NCBI RefSeq assembly: GCF_003545805.1
Contig: NZ_NMQR01000026.1
Location: 1-64,000, forward strand
Length of the DNA: 64,000 nt
From: Photorhabdus sp. CRCIA-P01
GTDB lineage: Bacteria; Pseudomonadota; Gammaproteobacteria; Enterobacterales; Enterobacteriaceae
Direction of reading: 5' to 3'
In this document: positions 22,017 to 30,990 of the stretch, in pieces
Numbering within the stretch: position 1 is the first letter of the stretch
How the letters are laid out: every line of letters begins with the position of its first letter
The notes under the pieces: model-generated
The model's input: the letters and a program-made list of their open reading frames with translations, nothing else
Told to the model about the DNA's origin: nothing
Databases searched by the model: none
Position numbers and translations under genes: made by a program

Positions 22017-22622
22017 GTGGAGAATGATCGTTCTACCATGAAAAACATGGAAGGTGAGCAAGCGCCCAACATCAGGGAAAACATGTTGGATGTTGTTGAG
22101 GAATTGATTTACACAAGGGGGATTGCAGCGACAGGTATCGATCTGATAACGCGCACGACAGGTTCTTCACGTAAGACGATTTATCGTTATTTCGGTACGA
22201 AAGAGGGGTTGGTTGAAGAAGTTCTTCGTCGGCGAGATGAGCGCTGGATGCGGTGGTTTACCTCGTCATTAGCCGAATATAAAACACCTAAAGAGAAATT
22301 ATTGAATATTTTTCTGGTATTACAAAGATGGTTCGCAAGTGATGATTTTAGAGGATGTGCATTTATCAATACATCCGGTGAACGCCCTAATCCTGATGAT
22401 CCTGTAAGAGTCATTGCTAAGGAACATAAAGAGAAAATTTTTACTTACGTGCTTTCTATTTGTGAAGAAATATCGCCAGATTCATCGGTGGATTTAGCCA
22501 GAAGATTTTTGATTCTGATAGAAGGCGCTATTACAACGGCTCATGTAATGAATGATGGAAATTATGCTTTAGAAGCAATGAATATTGCTAAGGCATTGCT
22601 GAATAAATACGATGTGAGTTAA
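22017..22622 (+). CDS. TetR-family transcriptional regulator
   Basis: This protein of about 201 residues has an N-terminal TetR helix-turn-helix (about residues 20-65: RGIAATGIDLITRTTGSSRKTIYRYFGTKEGLVEEVLRRRDERW, seen in pieces). A helical ligand-binding domain follows, with the GCAFINTSGE motif common in this subfamily. GTG at 22017 is chosen because GAGG ends six bases upstream; the TTG two codons earlier is poorly placed. It lies 34 bases before a co-directional DUF1348 gene, which it may control. The inducer is unknown. Confidence 0.88.
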   Translation: MENDRSTMKNMEGEQAPNIRENMLDVVEELIYTRGIAATGIDLITRTTGSSRKTIYRYFGTKEGLVEEVLRRRDERWMRWFTSSLAEYKTPKEKLLNIFLVLQRWFASDDFRGCAFINTSGERPNPDDPVRVIAKEHKEKIFTYVLSICEEISPDSSVDLARRFLILIEGAITTAHVMNDGNYALEAMNIAKALLNKYDVS

Positions 22623-22656
22623 TGGAAAATTTAATTATAATTAATTAGGAGACAAT

Positions 22657-23136
22657 ATGTCTGATACAAAAGAAATTCGCCAGCCGGTACCGCCATTTAC
22701 CCGCGAAACCGCTATTCAAAAAGTCCGTTTAGCGGAAGATGGATGGAATAGCCGTGACCCTGAAAAGGTTTCGTTTGCCTATTCATTGGATACCCATTGG
22801 CGTAATCGTGCTGAATTCGTGCATAGCCGTAAAGAGGCTCAGGGTTTATTAACCAGAAAATGGGCGAAAGAGCATGAATATCGCTTAATTAAAGAACTTT
22901 GGGCGTTTACTGATAATAGGATAGCGGTTCGTTACGCTTATGAATGGCATGACGATTCCGGTAACTGGTTTCGCTCGTATGGTAATGAGAATTGGGAGTT
23001 TAACGAAGATGGCTTGATGTATAACCGTTATGCCTGCATTAATGATCTGCCGATAAAAGAATCTGAACGCAAATTTCATTGGCCTTTAGGCCGCCGTCCT
23101 GATGATCATCCTGGATTATCTGAATTGGGATTGTAA
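22657..23136 (+). CDS. DUF1348 / NTF2-like (SnoaL-fold) family protein
   Basis: This 159-residue protein belongs to the DUF1348 group of NTF2-like proteins, recognised from [20 protein letters not shown] near the start, [13 protein letters not shown], the [19 protein letters not shown] strand, and the C-terminal [13 protein letters not shown]. The fold forms a conical pocket used by many small enzymes; no activity has been assigned that I can name. TAGGAGA provides the ribosome-binding site. Pairing with a TetR regulator is a frequent layout and suggests a response to a small molecule. Confidence 0.88.
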   Translation: MSDTKEIRQPVPPFTRETAIQKVRLAEDGWNSRDPEKVSFAYSLDTHWRNRAEFVHSRKEAQGLLTRKWAKEHEYRLIKELWAFTDNRIAVRYAYEWHDDSGNWFRSYGNENWEFNEDGLMYNRYACINDLPIKESERKFHWPLGRRPDDHPGLSELGL

Positions 23137-23268
23137 TTTAATCGCAGTATAAAGCTGTAGGTTTGGCTGCCACTTTTTTTGGTGACGGCCGGGAAGCTGC
23201 CAATGTGCGGTACTCCCTGCCGTCGGATTCTGATTAACGGAAGAATCCAGAAGATTCGTCCCCTGAAT

Positions 23269-24549
23269 TTATCGTTTGAGGCAGGACAGATTTCGGTTAA
23301 TGCAGTTCGTGACCTGATGAAGTTCGTCAGTGGGAATATCATCAGTTACATTCCGTGCAGTATGAGCGAAGTTGGCGGCGACATCCGCTACTTCATCAAT
23401 GATGTTGTTCATTCTGGTCGGCGTGATGCCCGCATCTTTGGCAACCTTAAGCAACATGGTGCGGGTGATATCCGTTCCGTGGCCGGTCACCGAGGTTTGA
23501 TGCTGTCCGCCGGGGCCGTCCGCGAAGGTCAGATCATAGGCGGGGGAAACTACCCACTCATTGCTTTCATTCAAAATGAAGGAGAAGTTCTTCACATGAT
23601 CATCACGATTATGCATCAACACGTTGAACACCATACGCCGGGCCTGGATTTCTCGCTCAATAACAGAGCGTGTGATGGAGCCAGTCGCCCGTAGGATATC
23701 TATGTAATCCATACAGGGTAATCGGAAGTCGGCATGTAGGGCACCGGCCATACTCAGTACTGGCACTCGCATTCCATTCTCACGATCAAACCGCCGGACA
23801 CCAAAGGCCGCGAGTTCTCCTTCAAGGCGGAAATAGTGACTTGTGGGGAAATCAATGTCCGCCATTCTGGCGGTACAGGCATACGCTTCTTCAAGGGCAC
23901 AGACCCAAGGATTTTCCTCTGCTGCGGGGAATTTGACCAACCAAGGCTCACTCCCTGAGAACGCAGTCGTTTTCATCTGTCCGGTGGATGGATTATATTC
24001 TACCTGTGCTTTTGGTCTGGCTCCGTGAGGCGAGCCACCAAGCAGGAAAAGTTCACGCAGTGCCTCCGAGTCCTGACCAGTTACTTCCTGACGGATTTGC
24101 TTGGCCAGCCCGGTCAAGTTCAGAATACTATATTTGTCTTCCTGGTCGTCTGGTAAAGGCAGGGCAGGTTGGTAAGTCAGAGCTCCCATCGTGTTATCGC
24201 TGAGCAATGCCAGGCGTTCCAGAACGGAAATCCGACCAGGATCGACATGATTACGGCGAAGGAACCGGTCCATAAGCAGCCGTCCCCACCCATCTGGCAG
24301 GGAATCTGCGATGAAGCCGGGGAGCCAGTCCTGAAAGTATTCAAAATTCGCGTAAGTATCAGTGGAAAGCGGTAGTCGCAAAGGCGAGAATTCGATGCCG
24401 CTATCAAGAGCTTTGTGGGTGTACTCGAATAAATAGCGGCCATGCCCGGTACTTTCGGCCAGATGACCCAATATCCACTGTTCCCCATGACCGTTGTAGA
24501 TCACTTGTAGTTGGTCCAGTGATCGGTACTGAAAGTTTCTCGTCGTCAT
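23269..24549 (-). CDS. hipA: HipA-family serine/threonine kinase toxin
   Basis: This 426-residue HipA-type kinase has an N-terminal HipA domain, the phosphate-binding/autophosphorylation region GGSPHGARPK (171-180), catalytic HNRDDHVKN (313-321) and metal-binding SPAYDLTF (335-342, D339). HipA of E. coli phosphorylates glutamyl-tRNA synthetase and causes persistence; the target here is unknown. All key residues are present, so it is probably active. Its ATG overlaps the stop of the upstream antitoxin (ATGA), giving tight coupling. GC content is visibly higher than in the PVC genes nearby, which points to a separate origin. Confidence 0.9.
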   Translation of the reverse strand: MTTRNFQYRSLDQLQVIYNGHGEQWILGHLAESTGHGRYLFEYTHKALDSGIEFSPLRLPLSTDTYANFEYFQDWLPGFIADSLPDGWGRLLMDRFLRRNHVDPGRISVLERLALLSDNTMGALTYQPALPLPDDQEDKYSILNLTGLAKQIRQEVTGQDSEALRELFLLGGSPHGARPKAQVEYNPSTGQMKTTAFSGSEPWLVKFPAAEENPWVCALEEAYACTARMADIDFPTSHYFRLEGELAAFGVRRFDRENGMRVPVLSMAGALHADFRLPCMDYIDILRATGSITRSVIEREIQARRMVFNVLMHNRDDHVKNFSFILNESNEWVVSPAYDLTFADGPGGQHQTSVTGHGTDITRTMLLKVAKDAGITPTRMNNIIDEVADVAANFAHTARNVTDDIPTDELHQVTNCINRNLSCLKR

Positions 24550-24908
24550 TTTTTTAAGTCTCCTGATTGATGAGCGCGGCCATTGCCGGAGGGTTTCCGA
24601 GACGAATGTTGGGTTCGCCGGGCGCGCTGGCGAACCGGCGCTTTCATGGCTTCGAGTTGAGCAATGCTGGCCGGTTGTAGCATAAACAGGGACTTAATTT
24701 CGTTCTCCAGCCGCAGAGCAAAGGCGACCTTCATGAAATTTTCAAGCGTGCCCCGCCCGCTGCTTTCAAGTTTTTTGAGCGCCGAGACGGAAATACCGCT
24801 CCTGCGTGCCAGCTCTGTCTGGAGCATGTTACGGCGTAGCCGATGTTCCCGGAGGCGATGCCCAAGTTCTGCCAGCAACTCCGATTCGGTATAAATAATT
24901 AGAGCCAC
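24546..24908 (-). CDS. hipB: HipB-like Xre-family antitoxin
   Basis: This 120-residue protein has a Cro/C1 helix-turn-helix (about residues 15-65: LGHRLREHRLRRNMLQTELA...ISVSALKKLES) and a basic tail (RQRARRTQHSSRKP). GTG at 24908 is preferred because AGGAG lies eight bases upstream; an in-frame GTG at 24914 leaves only two bases. It should neutralise the downstream HipA and repress the operon through the inverted repeats upstream. Compared with E. coli HipB (88 aa) it has a longer basic C-terminal extension. Confidence 0.88.
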   Translation of the reverse strand: MALIIYTESELLAELGHRLREHRLRRNMLQTELARRSGISVSALKKLESSGRGTLENFMKVAFALRLENEIKSLFMLQPASIAQLEAMKAPVRQRARRTQHSSRKPSGNGRAHQSGDLKK

Positions 24909-24939
24909 AAACACATCTCCTAAGTTTAAATTTGGTAGC

Positions 24940-25021
24940 TAAGAGACTTTATTATACCTCTTATTTTACCAAAACCTGATATGAAAGGAGAAAACTTTAA
25001 GAGCTTTATATAAATCTCATA
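24940..25021. promoter_or_regulatory. Candidate HipB operators
   Basis: TAAGAG-N12-CTCTTA (24940-24963) is a perfect inverted repeat, and TAAGAG-N12-CTCATA (24998-25021) repeats it with one mismatch and the same spacing. Their starts are 58 bp apart, just upstream of hipB. A further TATGAG half-site is at 25050-25055. Paired operators upstream of hipBA fit autorepression; HipB binding is inferred. Confidence 0.5.
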
Positions 25022-25151
25022 AAGGTATTTAAGATACTTTGGAGTTTTATATGAGACCTTTATAAAATAAATGCTAGTGAATTCATTACTTATAATAAGT
25101 TATCTACATCAAGGCGACCAAGAACGGCTACCGGGAGAGGATCTGATATTA

Positions 25152-25278
25152 TATACCCGTTATCTTTCAAGCTGCCTCTTTGTTGGCTGCACTCACTCAC
25201 CCCGGTCACATAGTTCTCTATGCTCCCGGGGATTCGCTCCCTTGCCGTCGCGATGCAACTCGAAATCTATTAGGTATA
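25152..25278 (+). repeat. ERIC element, complete
   Basis: 127 bp from TATACCCGTTATC to CTCGAAATCTATTAGGTATA. It lies between hipBA and the 3' end of the 1631-residue gene. Its CACCCCGG and CTCCCGGGGATTC variant core matches the copy after acnA, not the other three. Confidence 0.93.
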
Positions 25279-25366
25279 GTTTGAAATAAATAAGGCGAGA
25301 AAATATTTCTCACCTTAATTTAGTATTTCAAGTAATACAAAGAGATCTTTTAATTATTCATAATCT

Positions 25367-28300
25367 TTAATTATCCATAAATAGGAAAGGGGCTATACCA
25401 ACGATTTTTTCTGTTATGAAATTATGATGCAGATTTACTGCAATAACAGAATAAATTATTGCTCCGTCGGGCGTGAGTGTCGCTGATCGTTTTGAACGTG
25501 AAAGAATCACCGTTGGTTGTAGTTTGGGCTCATAACCACCGCCAAGGCCGGTATCATGTACTGATTTCATGTTTATTCTATTCAATTCTTCACGACAGGC
25601 AACAAAGGTGATTTCATCATATTTTGCCATCCTTTCGTCAGTTCTCAGCAGTGTAAAAATATCGGACAATTTTTTACGATTTCCAGCTTCCGGGCTGACT
25701 AATAGTGCGTCATATTTATTGATATTTGTACTGTCTGCTCTATTTTTCCATATTGCCGCCTTCACCTCCTCCTCAGGCATTTTCTCATAATATTTGATAC
25801 CGTAATTTCTCACCTTGCCATGATGGGTTGTATTGGCTTCTACTCCAGTGGCTAACAGATAATTTTCAATATCATCGGCAGCCATATTCTGAATATCGTT
25901 CACGGTAAACGTTTTATCACCTATTTTTACACTGGCCGAACCTGTTTTATTGCCTGATTCTATCGTTGCATAAGGTTGTATCGTAAAGCCGCTATTACCC
26001 AATGTAACATCAAAAGGGGAGTTTAATGGATTGTCCGGTGCTTCTAATAATGTCTGATCGTGGGGACCAAGAAATTGAATCGTTTTTCCCGTGGGGACTT
26101 GCGTCGCTGCACTATCAGAGAAGAAATATCCGTGTGAACTCAGCATCAATTTATTCGCAGGTTCATTAGGTACTGTCCATAATTCGAATGCACCACCAAG
26201 CTCAACTTTTTGCGGTTCAAATTGAGGATAATCTTTTTGTAAATGTCCAATTCGGGCTTGGGCTTTTGTCTTTCTAAGATCACCTGTTCCAATGCCTTCT
26301 TCCGGTTTTTTATTAGCTTTTCGCCATTCCTTCACTCTATTTCGATAATCGGTAGCTGATTCTCCGGGCATTTTTTCAGGTTTTCCATCACCTACACCCA
26401 TGACATTACGGTGTGATTCATTGGTGCTTATTCTCGTGCTTGTTAATGGGATTTGACTATCGCCTTTACCATAATAAGGTTGAATAACATATTCGCTTTC
26501 ACCTTTGAATATGGCATATTCGGCTCTGAATCTATTTTCTGTCAATAAAGCCGAATTATTTTCCAATAAATAGTCAGAATCACTGAAATCAAATAATGTA
26601 TTTTTATCGTTGGAGAAATATTTTGTTCCCACAATACGTGATTCTTCCAGCAAAGAAAAACCTCCACTGACTTTTTGATCAATCATTTTATTATCGATAG
26701 AAGTAAACCATGTTGGGTAACGATTATAATAGATATGTAGCATCTCATGATATAAAGCGACAGCAGGTTCACGGGAACGCCAGGGTTCCTCGGTCAGTTT
26801 CTCTTCTATTCCAATTAGGTGATTCTCAGGATCAAAGGCGATACTGCTACCAGCGCTATTACGGGCATAAAATTGACCCTCTTTTTCGCGTACAATGGCA
26901 TCCATTGTCGGTGGTTGGATATTTAAACCCTGTTTTTCAAGTTCCTGAATAACGACATTTCCAGAAGGAATTTCACTTATTTCATCTAGTATGTGAGTGA
27001 CTTGATTAATAAATAGATCATTACCGGTTATTGTGATCCCGATAGGGGGAATATCTACACGGTTACCCTCTATCGATGTGTATTGTATTGTTTTTTGGAT
27101 ATTACCCGAAGAATATTTTGGCATCGGTGTGACAGGTATTTCTTCAATGGCTAGGGCAATTTTATTGATCGCTGGTGCATTAGGTAATTGATTTTCAATG
27201 GGATAGATTTCCCGTAATAAATAAGGCAGTTCGGTTTTGATGACATTGATTTTTTCAGCCGAAATACTGAGATTATTCTGTAATGGCAAGGTGACTTCAC
27301 GTATCCAGGCTTGTTGGATATTGACTACCTTTGTGTTGCGTAGGGCTTCTTTATTTCCAAGTTTTAGCGATTTTTCAAAGAAATGGGTTAATGTGTCAGT
27401 AATATCTGATAGTTTATCGATATCATACTTTTCATAATTTTTGAATGCGGTATTGATATGAATAAATGCATCCAATATTTTATCATTATTAATATTACTG
27501 CGTGCTGCTTCAAGTTCCTGAACTATTTTTTTACTTTGTTCCAGGATAAGAAGTTTATTAGATATATCGGTGTGAGTAATCCAATGCCCATTTTTATCTA
27601 ATTTCACCGCTGGCCAGTAACTAAATTGTTCGGGATAAGCCGGGTTGGCTACGCGCCAGGTGTGGTTTGCTTCATCCCATTTGACTTGATAATTCGTACC
27701 AGATTCCTTTATATAGTAGTTCTGTTTAATTGCTGTTTCCGCATTAGCGGGGCGTATTGAATAAATCCCTTTATATACTCCCTCATTTGCATGAGGTACC
27801 ATTCCGTCGAGTGAAATATTGCTGACTTTCCATTCATATTTAAGTTTGCCAAGTCCTCTGGTACTTTTGCTAAAAATATCAGCGAAAGTTTTCTCAAGTT
27901 TAATGCTATTTTTTATTGCACCTACTGCGCTTACGACGCCTCGGTAAGTTAAGGTCAGCGTTGATCTAATAGGTAAAGGTTCAATTAAATCGATTAATCC
28001 GCCGAGCAAAATACTGGAAGATTGGCGCAAGGTGATGATGCCATGCTCTGGTAATGTTCTGATAACTGCTGTAATTAAAGCTCTCCCAGTCAGACCGGCT
28101 TGTCTGAGGCGTAATGTGGTTTGTGCGACTTTTGCAGTCATTGATTCAGTCAATGACATACCCAGGGTAGCAACAACTAACAGCACATTTGCTGTATCAA
28201 AGACAATTGAGCCAATATCCTCTCCAGTTAATTTATATTCACTATCGGTTGTGGCTTTATAGATAACATTATAGAAAGGAATAAGAATAGTTGCTGCTAT

Positions 28301-30262
28301 ATGCCACCCAGAAGTAATATCCAGTGCCTGTTTACTTTTTATTGCAATATCGTTTAAACCTTGCTGTATTATCGTTGTGGTAATAGAAAGTAAGTTCTCT
28401 TCTTTATAAAAATTAAATTTAGGTGAACCTGTGAAACTAATTCCTGCATTCATTCCTGAAGTTATACCATAATAATCATTCCAAAATGCGTCGTAAGAAG
28501 ATTTATATCTGTTTGTTTCTGAGAAACCACTCAAGGTTTTGGCCCGCTCAGAACCAATTGGAAACAGTCTTTTCCCGGTATTGACTATTTGATTTTCCAT
28601 AAATATTCCGATGCCTATCATAATTTTTCGCTCAATTAAAAATAGTGCATTGGGTCTAGACATAGCGCGTAAGGTGGGTTGGCTATCAACTTGTTGTTGG
28701 GAATATTTTCTTGCTTTCACTCCTCCTTGTATTGTTGAGACAACCAACCAATTACCCTGATACATTTTTATCATGGCAACATTTCCCATGCCCTGTTCGA
28801 CTGAATAGAGAAAAGCTTCTTCTGGTGGATTAATAATCTCTTCGGCAGTTAATTGTGCACCCGGAGATGAAAATATTAATTTACTGAGTGAAATGGATTC
28901 ATAATGACTGTATTTATTTTTATAAACATTAAATTGTTCATTAAAATTATATTGTGAATCAAATTTATCTCTCTTTTTGAAATCGATAAAAGAAAAGTAT
29001 CCTGCTGGCTTTACGTTACTTTTATTGAAAGGATTAAGTTTTTGCTTGTCATTTTCAAATGATTTTATTGTTTCTAATGTAGAATAGTTAAATGCTTGCT
29101 CCACATTGGCATGCTCTTTTCTCATTCGATAAATGATTGCTGCTGTTAAAATAATACAGCCTTCCATTTCAATATGTTTTGATTCTTGGGAAATAACATG
29201 ATCAGTATCATAGTGAATATTATGTTTTTTAAATAATAATTCAGCCTGATTTTGGGCAAAAATGATATCGCGATAATCACCATGACCTTGAGTCATTTTT
29301 TCGACTTTAGGGGCAATCTGATATAATAGGGCACCTAATGAAGATAAGACTAATAAATGATACTTAGCAGCTTGTAGAGTTTGCAGTTCAAGAATATCTT
29401 TCTGGTTATATTCGGTACGATGTTGTTTTTTTAGTGTTACCTCTTCTTTGGCTAGTAGAGCTAATAGTATATCATCGCCGATGCTGATACTTTGGTTTGT
29501 TTCTGGATGAATAATCGGAATGCCTGGATTAATATTATTAGCGGAAATTAAACTATTTACCTTTTCAATACCTTTTTTATAGGATTTGAAAAGATCTTCT
29601 TTATCTTTGATTCGTTGATTATAATCTGATTTTTCTCTATCACTTAACGCTATATTGCCATCTGACATAAAAGTTAGCAATGCATCGGAATAGACCTCAT
29701 CATCGATTTCTTCGGTAGAAAATGCCTGACGATATATTTTCAGTAAAGGTTCTTCCGCGTTGATACCCAGTTCCTGCCATATATCGATTTTAGTTTGATC
29801 TGAATCGATTTTATCTTTATTTATGCTGGCTAATTTTTCATGAATTTCTATTTTTGATATTAAAATATTGATTGCTGTATCAATATCAGGACTATCATAA
29901 TTCTTTATGAAAAAGAGGTTGAATATATTGTTAATGTTATTCAGCAAGTCAGAATATTTTATTTCGGAATATTCATTGAAAACGGCATTCACAGCTTGTT
30001 TTAAAGTCTGTTGTAATTTAGTTGAGTATTTATTATAAGAAAATAAATTCTCTATGATATATAGACTGACTTCTTTAATATCGGAGGTTATCCAGGTTGG
30101 ATAGTCTTGATTGCCTTTTAACAGGAAAATAAAAATATTATCACTGTTTTTATCATCTTTTTCCTTATATTTCCAATATTCTCCATTGACCATGGTATAT
30201 TCATTTTCTTCTGATTGATAGGCATCGTTTTTATTTACGATATCATATTCAAAATGTGACAT
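25367..30262 (-). CDS. Giant multidomain toxin/effector with M91-like metallopeptidase and Stv-like domains
   Basis: ATG at 30262 (GGAGG five bases upstream; a TTG four codons earlier is poor) gives 1631 residues. No signal peptide. Residues 1 to about 600 are an Asn/Lys-rich helical region I do not recognise. A hydrophobic stretch (about 685-715, DTANVLLVVATLGMSL) may enter a membrane. Residues about 830-890 resemble a module of large dermonecrotic-type toxins. HEMLH at 1172-1176, EESRIVG at 1206-1212 and TENRFR at 1241-1246 form the pattern of peptidase family M91 (NleD-like zinc proteases). The C-terminus (about 1360-1570) has SSHGYFF (H1377) and a Cys in VACREE (C1556), like the putative adhesin Stv domain. 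It lies in the cargo position of the PVC, in the same direction. Confidence 0.8.
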   Translation of the reverse strand: MSHFEYDIVNKNDAYQSEENEYTMVNGEYWKYKEKDDKNSDNIFIFLLKGNQDYPTWITSDIKEVSLYIIENLFSYNKYSTKLQQTLKQAVNAVFNEYSEIKYSDLLNNINNIFNLFFIKNYDSPDIDTAINILISKIEIHEKLASINKDKIDSDQTKIDIWQELGINAEEPLLKIYRQAFSTEEIDDEVYSDALLTFMSDGNIALSDREKSDYNQRIKDKEDLFKSYKKGIEKVNSLISANNINPGIPIIHPETNQSISIGDDILLALLAKEEVTLKKQHRTEYNQKDILELQTLQAAKYHLLVLSSLGALLYQIAPKVEKMTQGHGDYRDIIFAQNQAELLFKKHNIHYDTDHVISQESKHIEMEGCIILTAAIIYRMRKEHANVEQAFNYSTLETIKSFENDKQKLNPFNKSNVKPAGYFSFIDFKKRDKFDSQYNFNEQFNVYKNKYSHYESISLSKLIFSSPGAQLTAEEIINPPEEAFLYSVEQGMGNVAMIKMYQGNWLVVSTIQGGVKARKYSQQQVDSQPTLRAMSRPNALFLIERKIMIGIGIFMENQIVNTGKRLFPIGSERAKTLSGFSETNRYKSSYDAFWNDYYGITSGMNAGISFTGSPKFNFYKEENLLSITTTIIQQGLNDIAIKSKQALDITSGWHIAATILIPFYNVIYKATTDSEYKLTGEDIGSIVFDTANVLLVVATLGMSLTESMTAKVAQTTLRLRQAGLTGRALITAVIRTLPEHGIITLRQSSSILLGGLIDLIEPLPIRSTLTLTYRGVVSAVGAIKNSIKLEKTFADIFSKSTRGLGKLKYEWKVSNISLDGMVPHANEGVYKGIYSIRPANAETAIKQNYYIKESGTNYQVKWDEANHTWRVANPAYPEQFSYWPAVKLDKNGHWITHTDISNKLLILEQSKKIVQELEAARSNINNDKILDAFIHINTAFKNYEKYDIDKLSDITDTLTHFFEKSLKLGNKEALRNTKVVNIQQAWIREVTLPLQNNLSISAEKINVIKTELPYLLREIYPIENQLPNAPAINKIALAIEEIPVTPMPKYSSGNIQKTIQYTSIEGNRVDIPPIGITITGNDLFINQVTHILDEISEIPSGNVVIQELEKQGLNIQPPTMDAIVREKEGQFYARNSAGSSIAFDPENHLIGIEEKLTEEPWRSREPAVALYHEMLHIYYNRYPTWFTSIDNKMIDQKVSGGFSLLEESRIVGTKYFSNDKNTLFDFSDSDYLLENNSALLTENRFRAEYAIFKGESEYVIQPYYGKGDSQIPLTSTRISTNESHRNVMGVGDGKPEKMPGESATDYRNRVKEWRKANKKPEEGIGTGDLRKTKAQARIGHLQKDYPQFEPQKVELGGAFELWTVPNEPANKLMLSSHGYFFSDSAATQVPTGKTIQFLGPHDQTLLEAPDNPLNSPFDVTLGNSGFTIQPYATIESGNKTGSASVKIGDKTFTVNDIQNMAADDIENYLLATGVEANTTHHGKVRNYGIKYYEKMPEEEVKAAIWKNRADSTNINKYDALLVSPEAGNRKKLSDIFTLLRTDERMAKYDEITFVACREELNRINMKSVHDTGLGGGYEPKLQPTVILSRSKRSATLTPDGAIIYSVIAVNLHHNFITEKIVGIAPFLFMDN

Positions 30263-30293
30263 ATAATCCTCCAAGTTGATTAAGTTTATTATT

Positions 30294-30420
30294 TATACCC
30301 TTCATCTTTCAAGCTGCTGCTTTGTTGGCTGCTTTCACTCACCCCAGTCACATAGTTATCTATGCTCCTGGGGATTCATTCACTTGCCGCCGCGCTGCAA
30401 CTCGAAATCTATTAGGTATA
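30294..30420 (+). repeat. ERIC element in the leader of the giant effector gene
   Basis: 127 bp, TATACCCTTCATC to CTCGAAATCTATTAGGTATA. It begins 32 bases upstream of the effector ATG, so transcripts from the minus-strand promoter would carry it in the 5' leader. Confidence 0.93.
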
Positions 30421-30423
30421 TAT

Positions 30424-30433
30424 AGCTACCGCA
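30424..30433 (-). promoter_or_regulatory. ops-like RfaH recruitment site
   Basis: On the minus strand the sequence reads TGCGGTAGCTA; its core GCGGTAGC (30425-30432) is the conserved octamer of the ops element that loads the antiterminator RfaH. It lies about 165 bases upstream of the effector start, with an ERIC between. The same arrangement occurs upstream of pvc1. Confidence 0.5.
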
Positions 30434-30990
30434 TCCATCTGATTTATAGAAATGACTGTTCATATAAAAATATTATTTTTTGATTTTAGAGTCACAATCG
30501 TAAGGCAGGGTAATTATAGTTGATCTCAGTTAATATCAAATATCAATTAATAACATTATAAAATTATTAATTAGTATAACTATATATAAATATTTATTTA
30601 TGGTTTTTTATAATATGGTTAAATATAACACAATGTATCCATTGAGGAGTGAGCTGAAAGGTCTCTGTGGCTAATACGGGATGTTTATTACAGGCACTCT
30701 ATAGCGAGTAGTAAACAGTAAAATAGTCAATGTTTGTAAAGAAGTGGAAAGGAAAATGTTATCACTGTGTGTGGGATATTGCTAATTAAACGTTTTGATT
30801 GGAATGCAGCTGTATATTAGAGGGATATTGGCCATTTCTTGAGAAACCAGAACAATTCGGGGCTAAAATGTTATTTTTTGATCATTAATATTAAAAAAAT
30901 CCCTAACAATATTTGCCAGAGATTTTTTTATAAAATACTATTTTTATGTTTGATTAATGGAGATTTATTCTTTTTTACTGGGTTTTAATA
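30434..30990. other. AT-rich intergenic region between two effector genes
   Basis: No gene is recognisable. It should hold the promoter of the giant effector. At its far end, A-rich and T-rich arms (30893-30901 and 30921-30929) form a hairpin that on the minus strand ends in a seven-T run, a plausible terminator for the TccC-like gene. Confidence 0.5.

Noticed and set aside
23179..23694. 171-codon plus-strand ORF
   Set aside because: It is antisense to the conserved C-terminal kinase motifs of hipA.
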